From Streptomyces griseoincarnatus (lineage in GTDB: Bacteria; Actinomycetota; Actinomycetes; Streptomycetales; Streptomycetaceae), in the NCBI GenBank assembly GCA_014649575.1, contig BMTH01000005.1, forward strand, positions 420,722 to 484,721: a DNA stretch of 64,000 nt, read 5' to 3'. Below the pieces are notes generated by a model. It did no database searches. It saw nothing but the letters and a program-made list of their open reading frames with translations, and was not told the DNA's origin. The translations under genes and the position numbers were made by a program. Below are positions 32,602 through 41,611 of the stretch, piece by piece (within the stretch, counting starts at the first letter, position 1; each line of letters begins with the position of its first letter).

Positions 32602-33564
32602 ATGAGCAGCCTCACCGCGTCCACCGCCCCCGTCACCGCACCCGGCCCCGAAGGCTCCGCGCCCACGCCCGTACCCGCCCGACCGCGCCTCGACTGGCGG
32701 CTGCGCTTCGCCGCCCTGTCGCTGATCTGGGGCTTCAGCTTCCTCCTCATCAAGGTCGGCACCCAGGGCTACGCCCCCTTCCAGGTCACCCTGGGCCGCC
32801 TGGCGTTCGGCACGGCCGTGCTGGCGGTGGCCATGGCGGTACGGCGGGAGGGGCTGCCGCGCGGCGCCCGCACCTGGATGCACCTGGCGGTCGCCGGTTT
32901 CCTGCTCAACGCGCTGCCGTTCTCGCTGTTCGCCTTCGCGGAGCTGACCATCCCGTCCACCCTGGCCGGCATCTGCAACGCCACCTCCCCGCTGTGGGGC
33001 ATGGCGCTGTCCCTTGTGGCACTGCGCGAGGACCGGCCGACCCGGGTGCGGGTGGCGGGCCTGGGCCTCGGCTTCCTCGGGGTGCTGACCGTGCTGGGGG
33101 CGTGGCAGGGCTTCCACGGCCTGGACGCGCGCGGTACGGCACTGGCCCTGCTCGCCTCGCTGAGCTACCCCGTCGGCTGGATCTACGTCCGCCGCACCCT
33201 CGCCGGCAGCAGCGCGTCGCACCTGTCGCTGACGGGCGGGCAGTTGCTGCTGGCGACGGTGCAACTGGCTGTGGTGACCCCGCTGTTCACCTCGGCGCCG
33301 TCGAGCCTGGCGGTCGGCCCGCTGCTCGCGATCGCCGCGCTGGGCACGCTGGGCACGGGCCTGGCGGTCCTCGTCCAGTACGGCATCGTCGCCGAGGTCG
33401 GCCCGACGACGGGCCAGATGGTCACCTACTTCGTCCCGGTGATCGCCGCGGCGGCGGGCATCCTGCTGCTGGGCGAGACACTGACGTGGTCGACACCGGT
33501 CGGGGCGGCGGTGGTGCTGGCGGGGGCGGCACTGACACAGGTGAAGCCGAAGCGGACGGGGTGA
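32602..33564 (+). CDS. EamA (DMT) family transporter
   Basis: 320 residues with about ten membrane helices after a Pro/Ala-rich cytoplasmic start. Two EamA repeats are seen (LSLIWGFSFLLIKVGTQGYA and ALLASLSYPVGWIYVRRTLA). Members export amino acids or other metabolites. The divergent LysR gene suggests inducible efflux. The start ATG is the first consistent with the leader; the RBS is weak. Confidence 0.93.
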   Translation: MSSLTASTAPVTAPGPEGSAPTPVPARPRLDWRLRFAALSLIWGFSFLLIKVGTQGYAPFQVTLGRLAFGTAVLAVAMAVRREGLPRGARTWMHLAVAGFLLNALPFSLFAFAELTIPSTLAGICNATSPLWGMALSLVALREDRPTRVRVAGLGLGFLGVLTVLGAWQGFHGLDARGTALALLASLSYPVGWIYVRRTLAGSSASHLSLTGGQLLLATVQLAVVTPLFTSAPSSLAVGPLLAIAALGTLGTGLAVLVQYGIVAEVGPTTGQMVTYFVPVIAAAAGILLLGETLTWSTPVGAAVVLAGAALTQVKPKRTG

Positions 33565-34006
33565 CCGGGGCGGGCCGTCCCGGACTCCGCCGACGACCAC
33601 GGGGCGCGCCCGGCCCGTGGTCCCTCCCCTCGGGCGCCCTGTCGGCGCCTCAGGACCCAGGCGTCCGGCGAGGCGAGCGGCCTCCCTCCACGTCCGTCGG
33701 CCCGGGCGGCCGGGACGGGGATGCGTCCAGCACGCCGTCACCGGACGGAGCCGAGGTCGCGGCCCCGTCCCCCGCGCCGTCCGTGGCGCACATGACCGCC
33801 GCTCAACGGCACATGACCTTCGCCACCCGGTGCCGCAGCCCGCCCGGCAAACCGGTGCCGGCCCGTCACCAGGCGCGAGGGACGCCCGCCTCTCCTCCAG
33901 GCCCGGCCGCTTCCCGACAAGGCACAGGCGCGCCCCCGCACCTTTGGCGCAAGGGCAAGGCATCGCCAGCCGAGCGCCCTCGCCGACTCGCGCGGCGCAG
34001 CGCCCC
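33565..34006. other. Intergenic, no gene supported
   Basis: 442 bases between the convergent EamA and MocR genes. A 7-bp stem CCACGGG/CCCGTGG at 33597-33620 follows the EamA stop and may terminate it. The rest has open frames only of the Arg/Pro-rich antisense kind. No mobile-element or RNA signature was seen. Confidence 0.5.
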
Positions 34007-35344
34007 TCACGCGTACGTCCGCCGGTCCCCCTCCCCCGGTCGTACGGCCGCCGCGATCGCCTCGGCCAGGGGGTCGATCTCCGCGTCCGTGAGGGTGGAG
34101 ACGGTGACACGGATGCTCGGGGGCGTGTTCAGCCGGAAGCGTGCTCCGGGAGCCACCGCCCAGCCGGCGTGCAGCAGCCGGGCGACCGCCCCGGTCTCGT
34201 CGGGGACCGGCACCCAGAGGTTCATGCCGCTGCGCCCCCGCGCCGCGACCCCGCGCCGGCGCAGCGCCGCGGCCAGCGCGTCCCGGCGCTCCCCGTACCG
34301 CGTCGCCACGCCCGTCGGGTCCACCGCGCCGTCGGCCCACAGCCGTGCCACCGCGCGCTGGAGGGTCAGGCTGACCCAGCCGGGACCGAGCCGCTGCCGG
34401 CCGCGTACCCGGTCGAGGGTGAGCGGGTCGCCGGTGAGGACCGCGAGGCGCAGGTCGGGCCCGTACGCCTTGGCGGCCGAGCGGGAGAAGGCCCAGCGGT
34501 GGGTGACGCCCGCGAGGGGGTGCAGCGGCAGGTCGACGATGTGGTGACCGTGGTCGTCCTCGATCACGAGCGTCTCCGGGTGGTCGGCGAGCACCGCCCG
34601 CAGCGCCTCCGCCCGCGCGGCGGTCAGCGCGGCGCCGGTCGGGTTCTGGGCGCGGTCGGTGACGATCAGCGCCCGCGCCCCGCCCTGCAGCGCCCTGCGC
34701 ACGTCGTCGGGGAGGGGCCCTTCGTCGTCGAGGGCCACCGGCACGGTCCGCAGACCGAGCGCCGGCACCAGGTCCAGCAGGCTTCCCCATCCCGGATCCT
34801 CGACCACCACCGCGTCCCCCGGCCGCAGATGGGCGGCGAGCACCCGCTCCACCGCGTCCAGGGCACCCGAGGTGACGGCGACCGGCCCGTCGGGCACCCC
34901 GTCGGCGACCAGTCCGGCCCGTGCGAGCCGCTCCAGCCCGGGGTCCACCGGCGCGTGCCCGTACAGCACGGGCTCCTTGTCGCCCTGGGCCGCGGCCGCC
35001 GCGAACGCCCCGGCCAGCGGGGGCAGCAGCGCGGGGTCCGGGTTGCCGTCGGACAGGTCGCGTACGCCCGGCGGAACCTCCACGCGGATCATCTCGCGCG
35101 CGGTGGTGGCCGGCTTGGACCGCACCCGGCTGCCTCGCCGGCCCGCCGTCTCGATGACCCCGCGCTCGCGCAGGGTCCGGTACGCGGCGGCCACGGTGTT
35201 CGGATTCACCCCGAGCCGCTCGGCCAACTCCCGCATGGGCGGCAGAAGTTCACCCGGCTCCAGGGCGCCTTCCCCCACCGCCCGCTCGATGCTCGCGGAA
35301 ATCTCCGCTGCGCGCCGCCCACTGATCCGATACTCTCCTAGCAC
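34007..35344 (-). CDS. MocR-type regulator (GntR HTH fused to PLP aminotransferase domain)
   Basis: About 445 residues. Residues 1-75 are a GntR winged helix (LPPMRELAERLGVNPNTVAA). The rest is a fold-type I aminotransferase domain with NPTGAALT, VVEDPGWGS, and a probable PLP lysine in SRSAAKAYGPDLR. GTG 35344 is chosen since related proteins begin at VLGEYRISGRR; an ATG at 35353 adds three residues. It diverges from two split-barrel flavoprotein genes. MocR proteins commonly control vitamin B6, GABA or related genes. Confidence 0.92.
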   Translation of the reverse strand: MLGEYRISGRRAAEISASIERAVGEGALEPGELLPPMRELAERLGVNPNTVAAAYRTLRERGVIETAGRRGSRVRSKPATTAREMIRVEVPPGVRDLSDGNPDPALLPPLAGAFAAAAAQGDKEPVLYGHAPVDPGLERLARAGLVADGVPDGPVAVTSGALDAVERVLAAHLRPGDAVVVEDPGWGSLLDLVPALGLRTVPVALDDEGPLPDDVRRALQGGARALIVTDRAQNPTGAALTAARAEALRAVLADHPETLVIEDDHGHHIVDLPLHPLAGVTHRWAFSRSAAKAYGPDLRLAVLTGDPLTLDRVRGRQRLGPGWVSLTLQRAVARLWADGAVDPTGVATRYGERRDALAAALRRRGVAARGRSGMNLWVPVPDETGAVARLLHAGWAVAPGARFRLNTPPSIRVTVSTLTDAEIDPLAEAIAAAVRPGEGDRRTYA

Positions 35345-35379
35345 AAACCACATTATGCACTAGTACAATGGAGTTGGCC
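35345..35379. promoter_or_regulatory. Overlapping divergent promoters with palindrome
   Basis: TGCACTAGTACA (35357-35368) is a near-perfect 12-bp palindrome. On the plus strand TACAAT (35364-35369) is a good -10, placing transcription start near the ATG at 35380. On the minus strand CATAAT serves the MocR gene. Regulator binding would block both promoters. Confidence 0.6.
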
Positions 35380-36066
35380 ATGCAGGGGCCCCAGCGACCG
35401 CAGCAGCGACCCGACACCGCCTACACGCCCACCGAGCGCACCGTCCCCACCCGCGCCCCCCAGCGCGCGTCGTACGACAAGGACCTGGTGCACGCGATAC
35501 TCGACGAGGGCTACGTGTGCCACCTCGGCTTCGTCCGGGACGGCGCCCCGGTCGTCCTGCCCACCCTCTACGGCCGCGTCGGCGAGGTCCTCTACGTCCA
35601 CGGTTCCACCGGTTCCCGTCCGCTGCGCACGGCCGGACGGTCCGACCAGGGGCTCCCGGTGTGCCTCACGGTCACCCATGTCGACGGCCTGGTGCTGGCC
35701 CGCTCCGCCTTCCACCACTCGGTCAACTACCGCTCCGTGGTGGTGCACGGCACGGCGTACGACGTGACCGACCCGGAGGAGAAGCGGCAGGCGCTCGACG
35801 CGCTCGTGGACCACGTCGTACCGGGCCGCTCCGCCGACTCCCGCCCGGCCGACAAGAAGGAACTGGCCGCCACGGCCGTACTCCGCATCCGCCTGGACGA
35901 GGTCTCCGCCAAGGCGCGCACGGGCGGCGTCAACGACGAGCCCGAGGACCTGTCCCTGCCCCACTGGGCGGGCGTCCTCCCGGTCCGGACCGCCTACGGG
36001 GCCCCCGAGCCCTCCCAGGACCTGGCCCCCGGCACGGAGGTCCCCGGCTACCTGACAGCGCTCTGA
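35380..36066 (+). CDS. Pyridoxamine 5'-phosphate oxidase family protein
   Basis: 228 residues from the ATG at 35380. The upstream ATG at 35368 lies within the -10 box and is less likely. YDKDLVHAILDEGYVCHLGF, PVVLPTLYGRVGEVLYVHGS and HHSVNYRSVVVHGTA fit the FMN split-barrel fold related to NimA-type proteins. It is likely regulated by the divergent MocR gene. The stop overlaps the next start (TGATG). Confidence 0.88.
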   Translation: MQGPQRPQQRPDTAYTPTERTVPTRAPQRASYDKDLVHAILDEGYVCHLGFVRDGAPVVLPTLYGRVGEVLYVHGSTGSRPLRTAGRSDQGLPVCLTVTHVDGLVLARSAFHHSVNYRSVVVHGTAYDVTDPEEKRQALDALVDHVVPGRSADSRPADKKELAATAVLRIRLDEVSAKARTGGVNDEPEDLSLPHWAGVLPVRTAYGAPEPSQDLAPGTEVPGYLTAL

Positions 36067-36701
36067 TGCTGATCCACCCCTGGGACACGCCCCGCGACGA
36101 CACGTGGCGACAGTGGCTCGCCACCCACGACTTCGGACAGCTCGCGGTCGACGGCCCGCCCGGCGAACCGCCGTTCGTCCAGCCCCTGCACTTCGCCTAC
36201 GACGCCGAACGATGCGAGGCGGTCACCCACCTGGCCCGCCCCAACCCGCTCTGGCCCGCGATCCAGTCCGCCCCGGACGTCCTGCTGAGCGTGGTCGACG
36301 ACTATGCGTTCGTCCCCGGCCCCTGGCAGGCGGAACCGGGCACCCCACCCGGACACGGCGTCCCCACGAGCCTGTACGCAGCGGTCCAGCTCCGCTGCCG
36401 CGCCCACGTCGTGGACGACCCGACGGAGAAGGCGGTCCTGCTGAACCGCCAGGTCGGCCACTTCCAGCCGGAGGGCGGCTCCGCACGGGCCGCGGCCGGC
36501 GAGGCCCCGTACGGCAGGCTGCTGTCCGGCATCCGCGGCCTGCGCCTGGAAGTGACCGAGGTCCGGGCGAAGTTCAAGTACGCGGGCAAACGATCCCAGG
36601 CGGTCCGCGACCGCATCGCGGCCGGTCTGGAGGACCGGGGCCGAGCCCGGGACGCGGCCGCCCGGGGGCACGTCCTGAGGGTGGGGCCGACGACCTCGTG
36701 A
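36066..36701 (+). CDS. FMN-binding negative transcriptional regulator-like protein (PaiB family)
   Basis: 211 residues, coupled to the gene before it. It starts MLIHPWDTP, near the FxP start of PaiB proteins. PFVQPLHFAYDAERCEAVTH, ARPNPLWPAI and LLSGIRGLRLEVTEVRAKFK follow. The last stretch, with K-FK, is typical of this family. Members bind FMN or heme; true DNA binding is rarely shown. Confidence 0.88.
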   Translation: MLIHPWDTPRDDTWRQWLATHDFGQLAVDGPPGEPPFVQPLHFAYDAERCEAVTHLARPNPLWPAIQSAPDVLLSVVDDYAFVPGPWQAEPGTPPGHGVPTSLYAAVQLRCRAHVVDDPTEKAVLLNRQVGHFQPEGGSARAAAGEAPYGRLLSGIRGLRLEVTEVRAKFKYAGKRSQAVRDRIAAGLEDRGRARDAAARGHVLRVGPTTS

Positions 36702-36871
36702 GAGCGGACCTTCCTCACGAACGGCCGCCCCGGCCCGGACCAGGAAGGCCGTGCGTGGGCCCGCCCCGGGCCCACCCGGCGACCCGGCACCCGTCGGCGC
36801 GGGCGCGCCTGCCTCACCGGCCGACCGGTGCCCCGGGGTTCCGCCGCCGACCGGCGGGGAGCTCCCTCACC

Positions 36872-37834
36872 TCACGCCGGAACGGCCTCCCCCCGCGCCC
36901 TGCGGGCGGCCCGCGCGTCCCGGGCCTCTCCCGCCGCCAGGCCCGCCACCGAGCCCAGCATCAGCAGGGTGCCGACCAGCGTGGCCGCCGTGAGGCGTTC
37001 GCCGAGCAGGGCGACGGCCAGCACCGCCGCGCTGACCGGTTCGAGCAGCATGATCACGGACACGGTCGCCGACCGTACGACCGCGGCGCCCGCGAAGTAG
37101 AGGCCGTAGGCCAGCGCGGTCGGCACGGTGGCGACGTAGGCGAGCAGGAGCAGCAGAGCGCCAGGTGCGTCGGTGTGCGGCGTCAGCCCCTCCGCCGCGG
37201 CGAACGGCAGGAGCACCAGGCTGGTGACGGCGAACGCCCCGACGGTCGCGCCGGAGGAGTCGGTGCCGCCGTCGCGCCCCCACCACCGGGTGAGCAGGGT
37301 CATCGCCGAGTAGCCGGCGGCGGACACCAGGGCGAGCAGGACGCCCACCGGGTCCACGGTCGCGTTCCCGCCGCCGAGGACGAGCACCACGAGTCCGGTG
37401 AGCGCTCCCACGACGGACGCGAGACCGCCGCGTCCCAGTCGCTCGCCCATGGTGAGCCGGGCCCCGACTGCGATCAGCACGGGACCGGCGCCCAGGGTGA
37501 CGACGGTGGCCACGGCCAGCCCGGTCGCCGACACGGCGGCGAAGTAGGCCGTCTGGAACACCGCGAGTCCGACGCCGGTGGCCGTCGCCCGCGCGACCCG
37601 GCGGCGCAGCGGTGCCGGTGCGGCCAAGGCGCGGGAGCGCCCGAACAGCAGGCGCGCCGCGTACAGCACGGCCAGTCCGGCGGCGCACCGCCAGAAGGAC
37701 AGGGCGACCGGGCCCATGTCACTGGTGCGGTACACCAGCGAGGCCGCGGCGCCCGCGGTGCCCCAGGCGGCACCGGCGACGACGAGGTAGATCAGGCCAC
37801 GCCCGACGGGCAGGCCGGAGACATTGTTCGACAC
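36872..37834 (-). CDS. EamA (DMT) family transporter
   Basis: 320 residues, about ten membrane helices in two EamA repeats ([39 protein letters not shown]). GTG 37834 follows GGAGAG. Charged residues at the C-terminus face the cytoplasm. It lies downstream of another exporter gene in the same direction, with a 224-base gap that includes a possible 13-codon leader. Confidence 0.92.
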   Translation of the reverse strand: MSNNVSGLPVGRGLIYLVVAGAAWGTAGAAASLVYRTSDMGPVALSFWRCAAGLAVLYAARLLFGRSRALAAPAPLRRRVARATATGVGLAVFQTAYFAAVSATGLAVATVVTLGAGPVLIAVGARLTMGERLGRGGLASVVGALTGLVVLVLGGGNATVDPVGVLLALVSAAGYSAMTLLTRWWGRDGGTDSSGATVGAFAVTSLVLLPFAAAEGLTPHTDAPGALLLLLAYVATVPTALAYGLYFAGAAVVRSATVSVIMLLEPVSAAVLAVALLGERLTAATLVGTLLMLGSVAGLAAGEARDARAARRARGEAVPA

Positions 37835-38006
37835 GTGTTCTCTCTCCGCAGAGGCGCGCACCACGCGTCGGCGTGGGCGCGGAAGTTCGGAAGTGAGCCC
37901 GGCTCAGGCCTCGACGGGGCCGAGGGACCGGGGCTCGCGGACTTCGTCTGCGGGCAGCACCGCGACGCCCGGCACGCTGCCGGGCGCATGCGCCGGAGGG
38001 CCCGCC

Positions 38007-38048
38007 TCAGGCGGCCGGCGGCGGAAGAACACGTGCGTGCGTATACAT
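38007..38048 (-). CDS. Possible 13-codon leader peptide
   Basis: ATG 38048 to TGA 38007 encodes MYTHARVLPPPAA. It starts 10 bases after the stop of the upstream exporter gene, with AAGG as a possible RBS. It lies about 170 bases before the next exporter start. The run of three prolines could stall ribosomes. Very short frames arise by chance, so this is only a candidate. Confidence 0.25.
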   Translation of the reverse strand: MYTHARVLPPPAA

Positions 38049-38058
38049 GATCGGTACC

Positions 38059-39042
38059 TTATGCGGTGGTTCCGGGGGTGGACAACTCCCGTTCGGGACG
38101 GCCGCTCGCGACGGGGTCCTCGGGGGTCTTCGCCGGGGCGGAGGACTGGGCGATGAGGGCGCCGGCGAGGACCACCACGCCGCCGACGATCTGCGGCGCC
38201 GACAGGTGCTCGCCGAGCAGCACCCAGGCGAGGACGGTGGCGATGACCGCCTCCAGACAGGCGACGACACCCGCCACCTGCGGTGAGAGCCGGCGCACCG
38301 ACAGCACGCCGGTGCCGTACGCGGCGACCGTGGCGACGAGGACGATCCACCCCAGGAGCAGGAAGGCTGCGACGGGCGTGCCGTCCATCGTGGCGGTGCC
38401 GGTGAGCACGGACCAGTCCATGGACCAGGGCCGCGCGACCACGGTGAGCACGGCGGCGCCGATCAGCAGCCCGTACGCGATGACGCCGAGCGGGTCGGGG
38501 GACTCCTCGCTGTCGCTGCCCTGGTCGGACAGGACGAAGTAGCCGACCTGGCAGCATGCGGCGCCGAGCGCGAGGGCGAGTCCGAGGGCGTCGAAGCCGA
38601 GCCCCGCCCACACCTCGACGACGCAGGCGAGGCCGCCCACGGCGAGCACCACGCCGACGGCGGCGGCACGCGTCACAGGCCGCCGCTGCACGAACCGCAC
38701 CCAGCCGAGGACGAGCGCGGGCGCCAGGTACTCGACGAGCAGGGCGACTCCGACGGGGATGCGGGAGATGGCTGCGAAGTAGCAGGCCTGCACGCCGGCC
38801 ACGGCGAAGAGTCCGAACCCGGCGAGCAGCGCGGGCCGTCGTCCGAGCAGCGCGCGGTGGCGTACGGCGAGCGGCAGCATGACGAGCGCGGCGCCCGCCA
38901 CCCGTAGCCACACGACGTGCAGCGGGTCCAGCCCGGCCTCGATCAACGGCTTGGCCGCCACACCGGAGCCGCCGAAGGCCAGGGCGGACACCAGCGCGAG
39001 GGTGAGCCCGATGCCCTTGGGGTGAGTCTTGAACACCGCCAC
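38059..39042 (-). CDS. EamA (DMT) family transporter
   Basis: 327 residues with ten predicted membrane helices and two EamA repeats (LALVSALAFGGSGVAAKPLI, LALGAACCQVGYFVLSDQG). The cytoplasmic C-terminus is hydrophilic. The stop is TAA, unusual in this genome. Its substrate is unknown; metabolite efflux is the family role. Confidence 0.92.
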   Translation of the reverse strand: MAVFKTHPKGIGLTLALVSALAFGGSGVAAKPLIEAGLDPLHVVWLRVAGAALVMLPLAVRHRALLGRRPALLAGFGLFAVAGVQACYFAAISRIPVGVALLVEYLAPALVLGWVRFVQRRPVTRAAAVGVVLAVGGLACVVEVWAGLGFDALGLALALGAACCQVGYFVLSDQGSDSEESPDPLGVIAYGLLIGAAVLTVVARPWSMDWSVLTGTATMDGTPVAAFLLLGWIVLVATVAAYGTGVLSVRRLSPQVAGVVACLEAVIATVLAWVLLGEHLSAPQIVGGVVVLAGALIAQSSAPAKTPEDPVASGRPERELSTPGTTA

Positions 39043-39084
39043 ATGATGTCACCCCCCGACAGCACCGTCACCCCTCAAGACACC

Positions 39085-39162
39085 TGACGGAAACCCCCTA
39101 AGGGGCGCGGGGAACTGCACAGAGGGGGCTTGGGGGCGAAGCCCCCGAGGGACGGGAAGGGA
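39085..39162. repeat. Streptomyces intergenic repeat sequence
   Basis: CCCCCTAAGGGGCGCGGGGA followed by ACTGC and then GGGGGCTTGGGGGCGAAGCC form two adjacent hairpins (CCCCTAAGGGG; GGGGGC-TTGGGGGC-type stem). Sequences like AGGGGCGCGGGGAACTGC recur between genes across Streptomyces genomes. It probably ends transcription from either side. Confidence 0.65.
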
Positions 39163-39204
39163 TGGGGCGGAGGGGGCGAAGAAAACCCTGCCGCCGCACC
39201 CCGC

Positions 39205-39738
39205 TCACCCCGCAGCTCCGGCATCCACCCCCCGCACGACCTCCCGCGGCTCCACCCCGGCCCGCCGCACCACCTCAACAGCCCGAGCCTGCGGCTCCGC
39301 AACAAGCGCCGCCAGCAGATCCGTCCCCCGCACCGCCCCGTCCCCCCGACGGACGGCCCGCTCCCGAGCCCGCTCCACGCACACCGCCGCCAGCGGCGAG
39401 AATCCGGTCACCCCCTCCACGACCGGCAGCCCGCCCGAGTCCTCGACACTCCCCTGCCACCTCAGCCCGTACCCGATGCTCCGCTGCACCAGATACCCGA
39501 GCAGCCGCGCCACCGTGGCCCCCTCACCGAACGCGGCCCGGACTTCGGGGTCGCACTCCAGCAGGGAGTGCAGCAGATGGGCGGTGTCGATGTGCCGGTC
39601 GCCGCCCCGGACCACCCTGCGCCGGGCGCCGGCCACGACCTCCGTGAGTTCCGCGCCCAGTCCGGCGTCGTCGTCCGCGCCACGGGCGGCCTGGGCCTGG
39701 GGCCACTGCGCCTGCTGCCGGGGGATTCGGGATCGCAC
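39205..39738 (-). CDS. Clp N-terminal domain protein
   Basis: About 177 residues from GTG 39738; the frame is open further upstream, so the start is uncertain. Two Clp-N repeats are seen: ELTEVVAGARRRVVRGGDRH with IDTAHLLHSLLECDP, and FSPLAAVCVERARERAVRRG with VRGTDLLAALVAEP. No AAA+ ATPase domain follows, so it is a stand-alone adaptor-like protein. Such proteins may bind Clp substrates or compete with ClpC. Confidence 0.82.
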   Translation of the reverse strand: MRSRIPRQQAQWPQAQAARGADDDAGLGAELTEVVAGARRRVVRGGDRHIDTAHLLHSLLECDPEVRAAFGEGATVARLLGYLVQRSIGYGLRWQGSVEDSGGLPVVEGVTGFSPLAAVCVERARERAVRRGDGAVRGTDLLAALVAEPQARAVEVVRRAGVEPREVVRGVDAGAAG

Positions 39739-39924
39739 GTCTCCCACCCCATCAGTCCCGGCGGCCCGGCACATCGGCGTCGGGACGCATCCTGGCGTCC
39801 CGCCGGAAGTGGACATCGCGTGGCGAAATCTCCTCCTTGGGAACGAGATCAGGGCGCACACGCCCAAGGGGCGCACGCCACAAGGCGCACGCCCCTCAGC
39901 CCCCACCGACTGCCGACGGCCGGC

Positions 39925-40566
39925 TCAGTGCTCGTCCGCGAGAATCAGATAAAGCTTCTTACGGGCTTCGTTGATGACCGCGAGGGCCTTCTCCCGCTGC
40001 TCCTTGCTTCCCGTCTTCCAGACCTGCCCGAAGGCCTCCATCAGGCCGAACCCGGCCTGCCGGATCTCGGTCAGCGCCTCCCAGTCGACCCCGCGCGAGG
40101 CCTCCTCCCAGGGGGCCTCGGGTCCGTCCTCGGCGGCCGTGCGGCCGGCCTCGGTGAGGGAGAACAGCTTCTTGCCGCCCTCGGACTCGCTGACGATCAG
40201 GCCCTCGTCCTCCAGCAGCTGGAGGGTGGGGTAGACCGAGCCGGGGCTGGGCTTCCACGCCCCGCCGCTGCGTTCGGCGATCTCCTGGATCATCTCGTAG
40301 CCGTGCATCGGGCGGTCCTTCAGCAGCGCCAGGATCGACGCGCGGACGTCACCGCGCCGCGCCCTCCCCCTTGGCCCGCCGCGTCCTCGGCCGCCCCAGG
40401 GGCCGCCGTGACCGAAGCCGGGACCCCAGGGACCGCCGGGTCCTCCCGGACCACCGGGGCCGAAGGGGCCGAAGGCGGCACGCAGGCGCTCGAAGTCGCC
40501 CCGTCCGCCGCCTCGCGGACCACCGTGCCCATGACCGTGCCCGTGCTCATGACCGTAGCCACGCAT
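39925..40566 (-). CDS. PadR family regulator with His/Gly-rich N-terminus
   Basis: 213 residues. Residues 1-25 are MRGYGHEHGHGHGHGGPRGG and 25-70 are Gly/Pro/Phe-rich. The PadR winged helix starts at about residue 72 (VRASILALLKDRPMHGYEMI, GAWKPSPGSVYPTLQLLEDE). A helical dimerisation arm follows. The His-rich start could bind metal ions. An inverted repeat upstream is a candidate autoregulatory site. GGAG precedes the ATG. Confidence 0.92.
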   Translation of the reverse strand: MRGYGHEHGHGHGHGGPRGGGRGDFERLRAAFGPFGPGGPGGPGGPWGPGFGHGGPWGGRGRGGPRGRARRGDVRASILALLKDRPMHGYEMIQEIAERSGGAWKPSPGSVYPTLQLLEDEGLIVSESEGGKKLFSLTEAGRTAAEDGPEAPWEEASRGVDWEALTEIRQAGFGLMEAFGQVWKTGSKEQREKALAVINEARKKLYLILADEH

Positions 40567-40583
40567 CGCAACCACTCCATTCC

Positions 40584-40613
40584 ATCGTTGATCTATTGCG
40601 ATGCTGCAACGAT
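40584..40613. promoter_or_regulatory. Candidate PadR operator
   Basis: ATCGTTG (40584-40590) and CAACGAT (40607-40613) are a perfect 7-bp inverted repeat with a 16-bp spacer, directly in front of the PadR gene. The flanking CGATATATCG is also palindromic. The region is AT-rich for this genome. Confidence 0.6.
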
Positions 40614-40748
40614 ATATCGGAACCGGTCGCGCGACAAGACCCTCCGGCCGAGCACCACCTCCCCGGCGGCCCGCCCGCCCCCGGAACAAGGCCGCCTGCT
40701 GCGAAGTGGCCCGAGCCCTCGCGGCCGCCCGCCCTCTACGGTCGGGGC

Positions 40749-41558
40749 ATGCGGATCCGAATCGTCGACGCCTTCACCGACCGTCCCTTCACCGGCAACC
40801 CGGCCGGCGTGATGCTGCTCGATGCCTTCCCGGAGGACTCCTGGCTGCAGAACGTCGCCCTGGAGGTCAACCACGCCGAGACGGCCTTCGCCCATCCGCT
40901 GCCCGAGGGCGGCGAGGCCGACTGGGCGCTGCGCTGGTTCACGCCGGTCACCGAGGTCGCCATGTGCGGCCACGCCACACTCGCCACCGCGCACGTCCTG
41001 CACACCACCGGCGCCCGCCAGGGCCCGGTGCGGTTCGCCACCCGCAGCGGCGTGCTGGTCGCGGAGAGCGCGGAGGACGGCAGCGTCACCCTGGACTTCC
41101 CCACGGCCCCGCTCACCGCCGTCGACGTGCCCGAGGGTGTCGCGGAGGCACTCGGCGCACCGGTCCTGGCGGCGTTCGACACCGGCCCCTACGTCGGCGA
41201 CCTGTTGGTCGAGCTGGCCGACGAACGGACCGTGCGCGCCCTGCGCCCCGACCACAAGGCCCTGACGACGCACTCGGAGCGCGGTGTCATCGCCACCGCC
41301 CGTGCCGAGGACCCCGCGGCCGGGTACGACATCGTCTCGCGGTGCTTCTTCCCGAACGTCGGCATCGACGAGGACGCGGTCACCGGCAGCGCGCACACCG
41401 CGCTGGCCCCGCACTGGTCGCAGCGCCTCGGCCGCGTGGTCCTCACCGGCCTCCAGGCCTCGCCCCGCTCCGGGCTCGTCCGTACCGAGGTGCGCGGCGA
41501 CCGCACCCTGCTGGGCGGGCGCGCGGTGACGGTCGTCGAGGGCGAGCTGCTGGTGTGA
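40749..41558 (+). CDS. PhzF family protein
   Basis: 269 residues. It begins IRIVDAFTDRPFTGNPAGV, has the catalytic glutamate region VNHAETAFAH (E near residue 43), then MCGHATLATAHVL and the second-domain motif DEDAVTGSAHTALAPHW. These are the hallmarks of the PhzF/diaminopimelate epimerase fold. Most members are isomerases of unknown substrate. Confidence 0.93.
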   Translation: MRIRIVDAFTDRPFTGNPAGVMLLDAFPEDSWLQNVALEVNHAETAFAHPLPEGGEADWALRWFTPVTEVAMCGHATLATAHVLHTTGARQGPVRFATRSGVLVAESAEDGSVTLDFPTAPLTAVDVPEGVAEALGAPVLAAFDTGPYVGDLLVELADERTVRALRPDHKALTTHSERGVIATARAEDPAAGYDIVSRCFFPNVGIDEDAVTGSAHTALAPHWSQRLGRVVLTGLQASPRSGLVRTEVRGDRTLLGGRAVTVVEGELLV

Positions 41559-41571
41559 ACCCCGCCATACC

Positions 41572-41607
41572 GAAGGGGGGCGTGCGGATCACCGGACACC
41601 CCCCTTC
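41572..41607. terminator. Convergent terminator between phzF-like and CPBP genes
   Basis: GAAGGGGGG (41572-41580) pairs with CCCCCCTTC (41599-41607), and the inner GTG/CAC extends the stem. It lies in the 53-base gap between the two convergent stops. Confidence 0.7.
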
Positions 41608-41611
41608 CGTC

